Source of the DNA: Platynereis dumerilii
Lineage: Eukaryota > Annelida > Polychaeta > Phyllodocida > Nereididae
Assembly: GCA_026936325.1 (NCBI GenBank)
Contig: JAPTHN010000012.1
Coordinates: 37,644,537 to 37,708,536 of the forward strand
Direction: 5' to 3'
DNA: 64,000 bases
Of this stretch, positions 61,820-64,000 are shown one piece after another; the stretch's first letter is position 1, and the number at the start of each line of letters is the position of its first letter. The translations under genes and the position numbers were made by a program. A model generated the notes under the pieces. It was not told the DNA's origin, ran no database searches, and worked only from the letters and a program-made list of their open reading frames with translations.

Positions 61820-63418
61820 GGTCAAAATGGTATAACAAAACTCAAAGTCAGATTTAAAATCATCTTTATTCAAAGACGGAAGCCAACTTTGCACACATAA
61901 AAAGCACTATTAAATTTTGCGAATTTCATGTTAAGGTAATTGTTAATATAATTTTTTTCATTTTTAATTTTTGCAAAGGTTTTATAACCATGTCATCTAG
62001 TGATACATTTAATATTTAGATTTTGTGGACAACTTTAAAAGCCTTAGTGGTTCGCCATCTTGGGATGGAAAGTTTTATAGCCATTTTATTTCTCTAAGTG
62101 GGTGAAATCTTCTAAATTTCCATGAAATATTTTAAAAGAATCATGAAGGGCGAGAAAATGGATGCTATGGATAATGGTGTAGCAGCAGCGTCTGAAATAA
62201 GGATAGAAAGACAACTTACTGAAGTAATGAAAATACAGTGTGTTTGATGAAATTCCACAAGTTACGTACTTCACACTGGTATGAAAACTTTTGGATTGTA
62301 TACTTTTCGCATAATGCTTGGATTGGCCCTGGAAATTTGCCATGTCACTTTCGTTAAGTTTCATGCAGGCAAAATTGAGTTATTCCATATTTTCAAACAT
62401 ATTGGTGCCTGACGAAATAACACAAAATCCACAAGGGCCCGGAAAACATTGAAGTTTCAAATGATTTTGCTTAAATCATAATATAATTTGTCAACTATTT
62501 ATGTTAGAACAATTCAATTATCTGCTGCCTATGTCAAGCAATGTGTATTTATTGTCTCAATTGAAATAACATTTATTTTGCATATATTTTTTCGAATCTA
62601 TGCTCTCCAAAACTTCAAAATGGTTCTGATAATTAAAAAAATTCTTCTAGCACTAACCTTATACTGTCTGCATTGATGATCATTGCAAAGGAAACTGAAG
62701 TAACATCTCTAATTTTAAAATAATTAGCAATCAAAAATTCTTTCCACAACTTTCCATAGGAATAGCATTGTCATTAGCATGCGCAGTTCTTTATTCAGTA
62801 GTTTGTCAATTTCCAACATATAACTTATCGGTCAGTTTCACTACACTAAACAGATGGAAAAAGACAACTTTTAAAGGAATTTTCAAAATAATCAGTCTAT
62901 TTTGAGATTTTTGAGAGCATTAATTTGAAAAGTTTATGCAAAATCAACGCTTCAATCATTGCTCAATGAATACTTTATTACCTTACAGCCAGGAAATTTT
63001 ATATGCAAAAAGAGAGGACTGTTGCACGGTGAAAATGATACTTCATGACTCATGTTAGCTGATGAAGTGTCTTCTCTACATTCAACATGGAAACATAGAG
63101 ATTGTTTGACTAGTCATGATCAAGAGAAGGCCATTTGCTTAGTCATAACTGATTTAAGAGTAAAAATTAGATGCATAATCTTTTTGTTTGCTTGTCACCA
63201 ACAAGCGGGATTAGTGTCCTTAAATCAAATTGGCATTGAACATATTGGGTATGATCATGAAAAATCACCAGCATGACGACACGAAGCGCCATTTTCACAG
63301 TGCAGCAGTCCACTCTTTTTGCACAGCAAATTTCCTGGCTGTAATGCCATTCACATCAGAATTCTGCAAACGTTTTTTCGTTTACTTGTAAGATGTAGCT
63401 GCTGAACATGGAGTTATG
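61820..63418. other. AT-rich host sequence without a recognised gene
   Basis: About 1.6 kb with only short frames (92 codons or fewer) that show no recognisable domain. An exon of a host gene cannot be excluded from sequence alone. Nothing else supportable is seen. Confidence 0.5.
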
Positions 63419-63530
63419 TACACTCTAAAAAATGTCAGACAAAATTGGTTTTTTAGATTCAAAATGGTTTTTTGAAAAACCAAATTTCAAAGCAAAACCA
63501 ACATTGATTTTTAAAATTTTTTAGAGTGTA
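63419..63530. mobile_element. Short palindromic MITE with TACACTCTAAAAAA ends
   Basis: A 112-bp element with inverted ends TACACTCTAAAAAA and its complement and an internal inverted repeat (GGTTTTTTGAAAAACC). The terminal TA on each side fits a TA-targeting, Tc1/mariner-like MITE. Confidence 0.75.
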
Positions 63531-64000
63531 GGGCGTATTATTTTGTCTGAGTTAAAAAAAAAACACAAAAAGATAAGAACAAAATGAAACCAGTTACCAT
63601 TCCCTTCAAGTTTCACATGCAGACGTCCAGAGATATGCTTAACCTCTGAATGACCACGATAAGAACAAATTTCGCCATAATAACAACGCCCTTCCACATA
63701 GAATTCATCACGGACTATATATTCCTCATATGGTAATGGAAAGTCTTCGCAAATTAGCTTTCGTCGCATTAAGCTGCATGAATGCAATGTTACTCAATCC
63801 CAGTGATTAAAACAGACCAGGGGCATCTCCGGGATTTTGTGGGGGGGAGTTATTTAAAGTTTCAAATAATCAAATAATTCTGTTTCTAATGTTCAATATT
63901 TTTTATATGTTGGCAGTTAGGCTAAGCAAGCTGTATTCTAATAACAAAAATGTGGGGAGGGGGGGGGTTGAATTTTTTTCCTGGACATTATTTTATAGGA
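63531..64000. other. Window end: no gene supported, two G-runs
   Basis: An 88-codon minus-strand frame (63521-63787) begins inside the MITE and has no recognised domain. G-runs occur at about 63841-63847 and 63955-63968. Nothing further is seen. Confidence 0.4.

Noticed and set aside
61718-61900. Short plus-strand frame rich in Arg/Glu/Thr
   Set aside because: It comes from the GAGAGACCGC repeat block, which looks like an interspersed repeat end.

Overview
The window is repeat DNA from an animal (metazoan) nuclear genome, most likely a marine invertebrate. It is AT-rich, full of (TTA)n microsatellite and short TIR elements, and carries TTAGGG runs. I found no convincing protein-coding gene, rRNA, tRNA or CRISPR array. 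The species cannot be named from the sequence alone.

Positions 1-59766 are an almost unbroken pile of non-autonomous rolling-circle transposons of Helitron2/Helentron (HINE-like) type, all in + orientation. No Rep or helicase gene is present. Five end-types are distinguishable. Each starts with a short perfect palindrome and a shared tail of the form TTGATATTGTTCG. Each finishes with one arm of that palindrome, a 2-5 nt spacer, a 16-24 nt hairpin and about 10-13 nt ending in CTAG, followed by TTATT or TTATA. The palindrome arms are TAATCCCCC (type A), GAATTCCCC (B), AAATTCCCC (C), GAACTTCCC (D) and GAATTTACC (E). I count 37 three-prime ends (29 A, 4 B, 2 C, 1 D, 1 E) and 30 five-prime ends (22 A, 4 B, 2 C, 1 D, 1 E).

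The layout reads like nested brackets. New elements land in the (TTA)n tract just inside the 5' end of an older copy, so 5' ends pile up (four in a row at 19522-19731) and the matching bodies and 3' ends follow in reverse order. Under this last-in-first-out reading all B, C, D and E ends pair exactly within the window. Twenty-one A elements pair. One A 5' end (19624) is left over, and eight A bodies must have begun upstream of the window. I label matched elements A1-A22, B1-B4, C1-C2, D1 and E1 by the order of their 5' ends, and call the eight bodies without a local 5' end P1-P8. These pairings are inference; the ends themselves are seen directly.

Type A-D bodies share a common noncoding core (a conserved block around TAGAATCGCGTCAGACATTG). 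The type A 3' halves come as several interchangeable modules, one of which (T, also present in B and D) carries two or three TTAGGG copies. Two ordinary TIR DNA transposons are inserted in A bodies: a 4.05 kb long-TIR element (6194-10247) and a 1.02 kb hAT-like element with an 8-bp target duplication (15459-16474).

From 59767 to the end the sequence is mostly unique host DNA. It holds a leftover (TTA)n tract, a 14-bp minisatellite, a hairpin repeat, a small palindromic MITE and G-runs, with no gene I can support.
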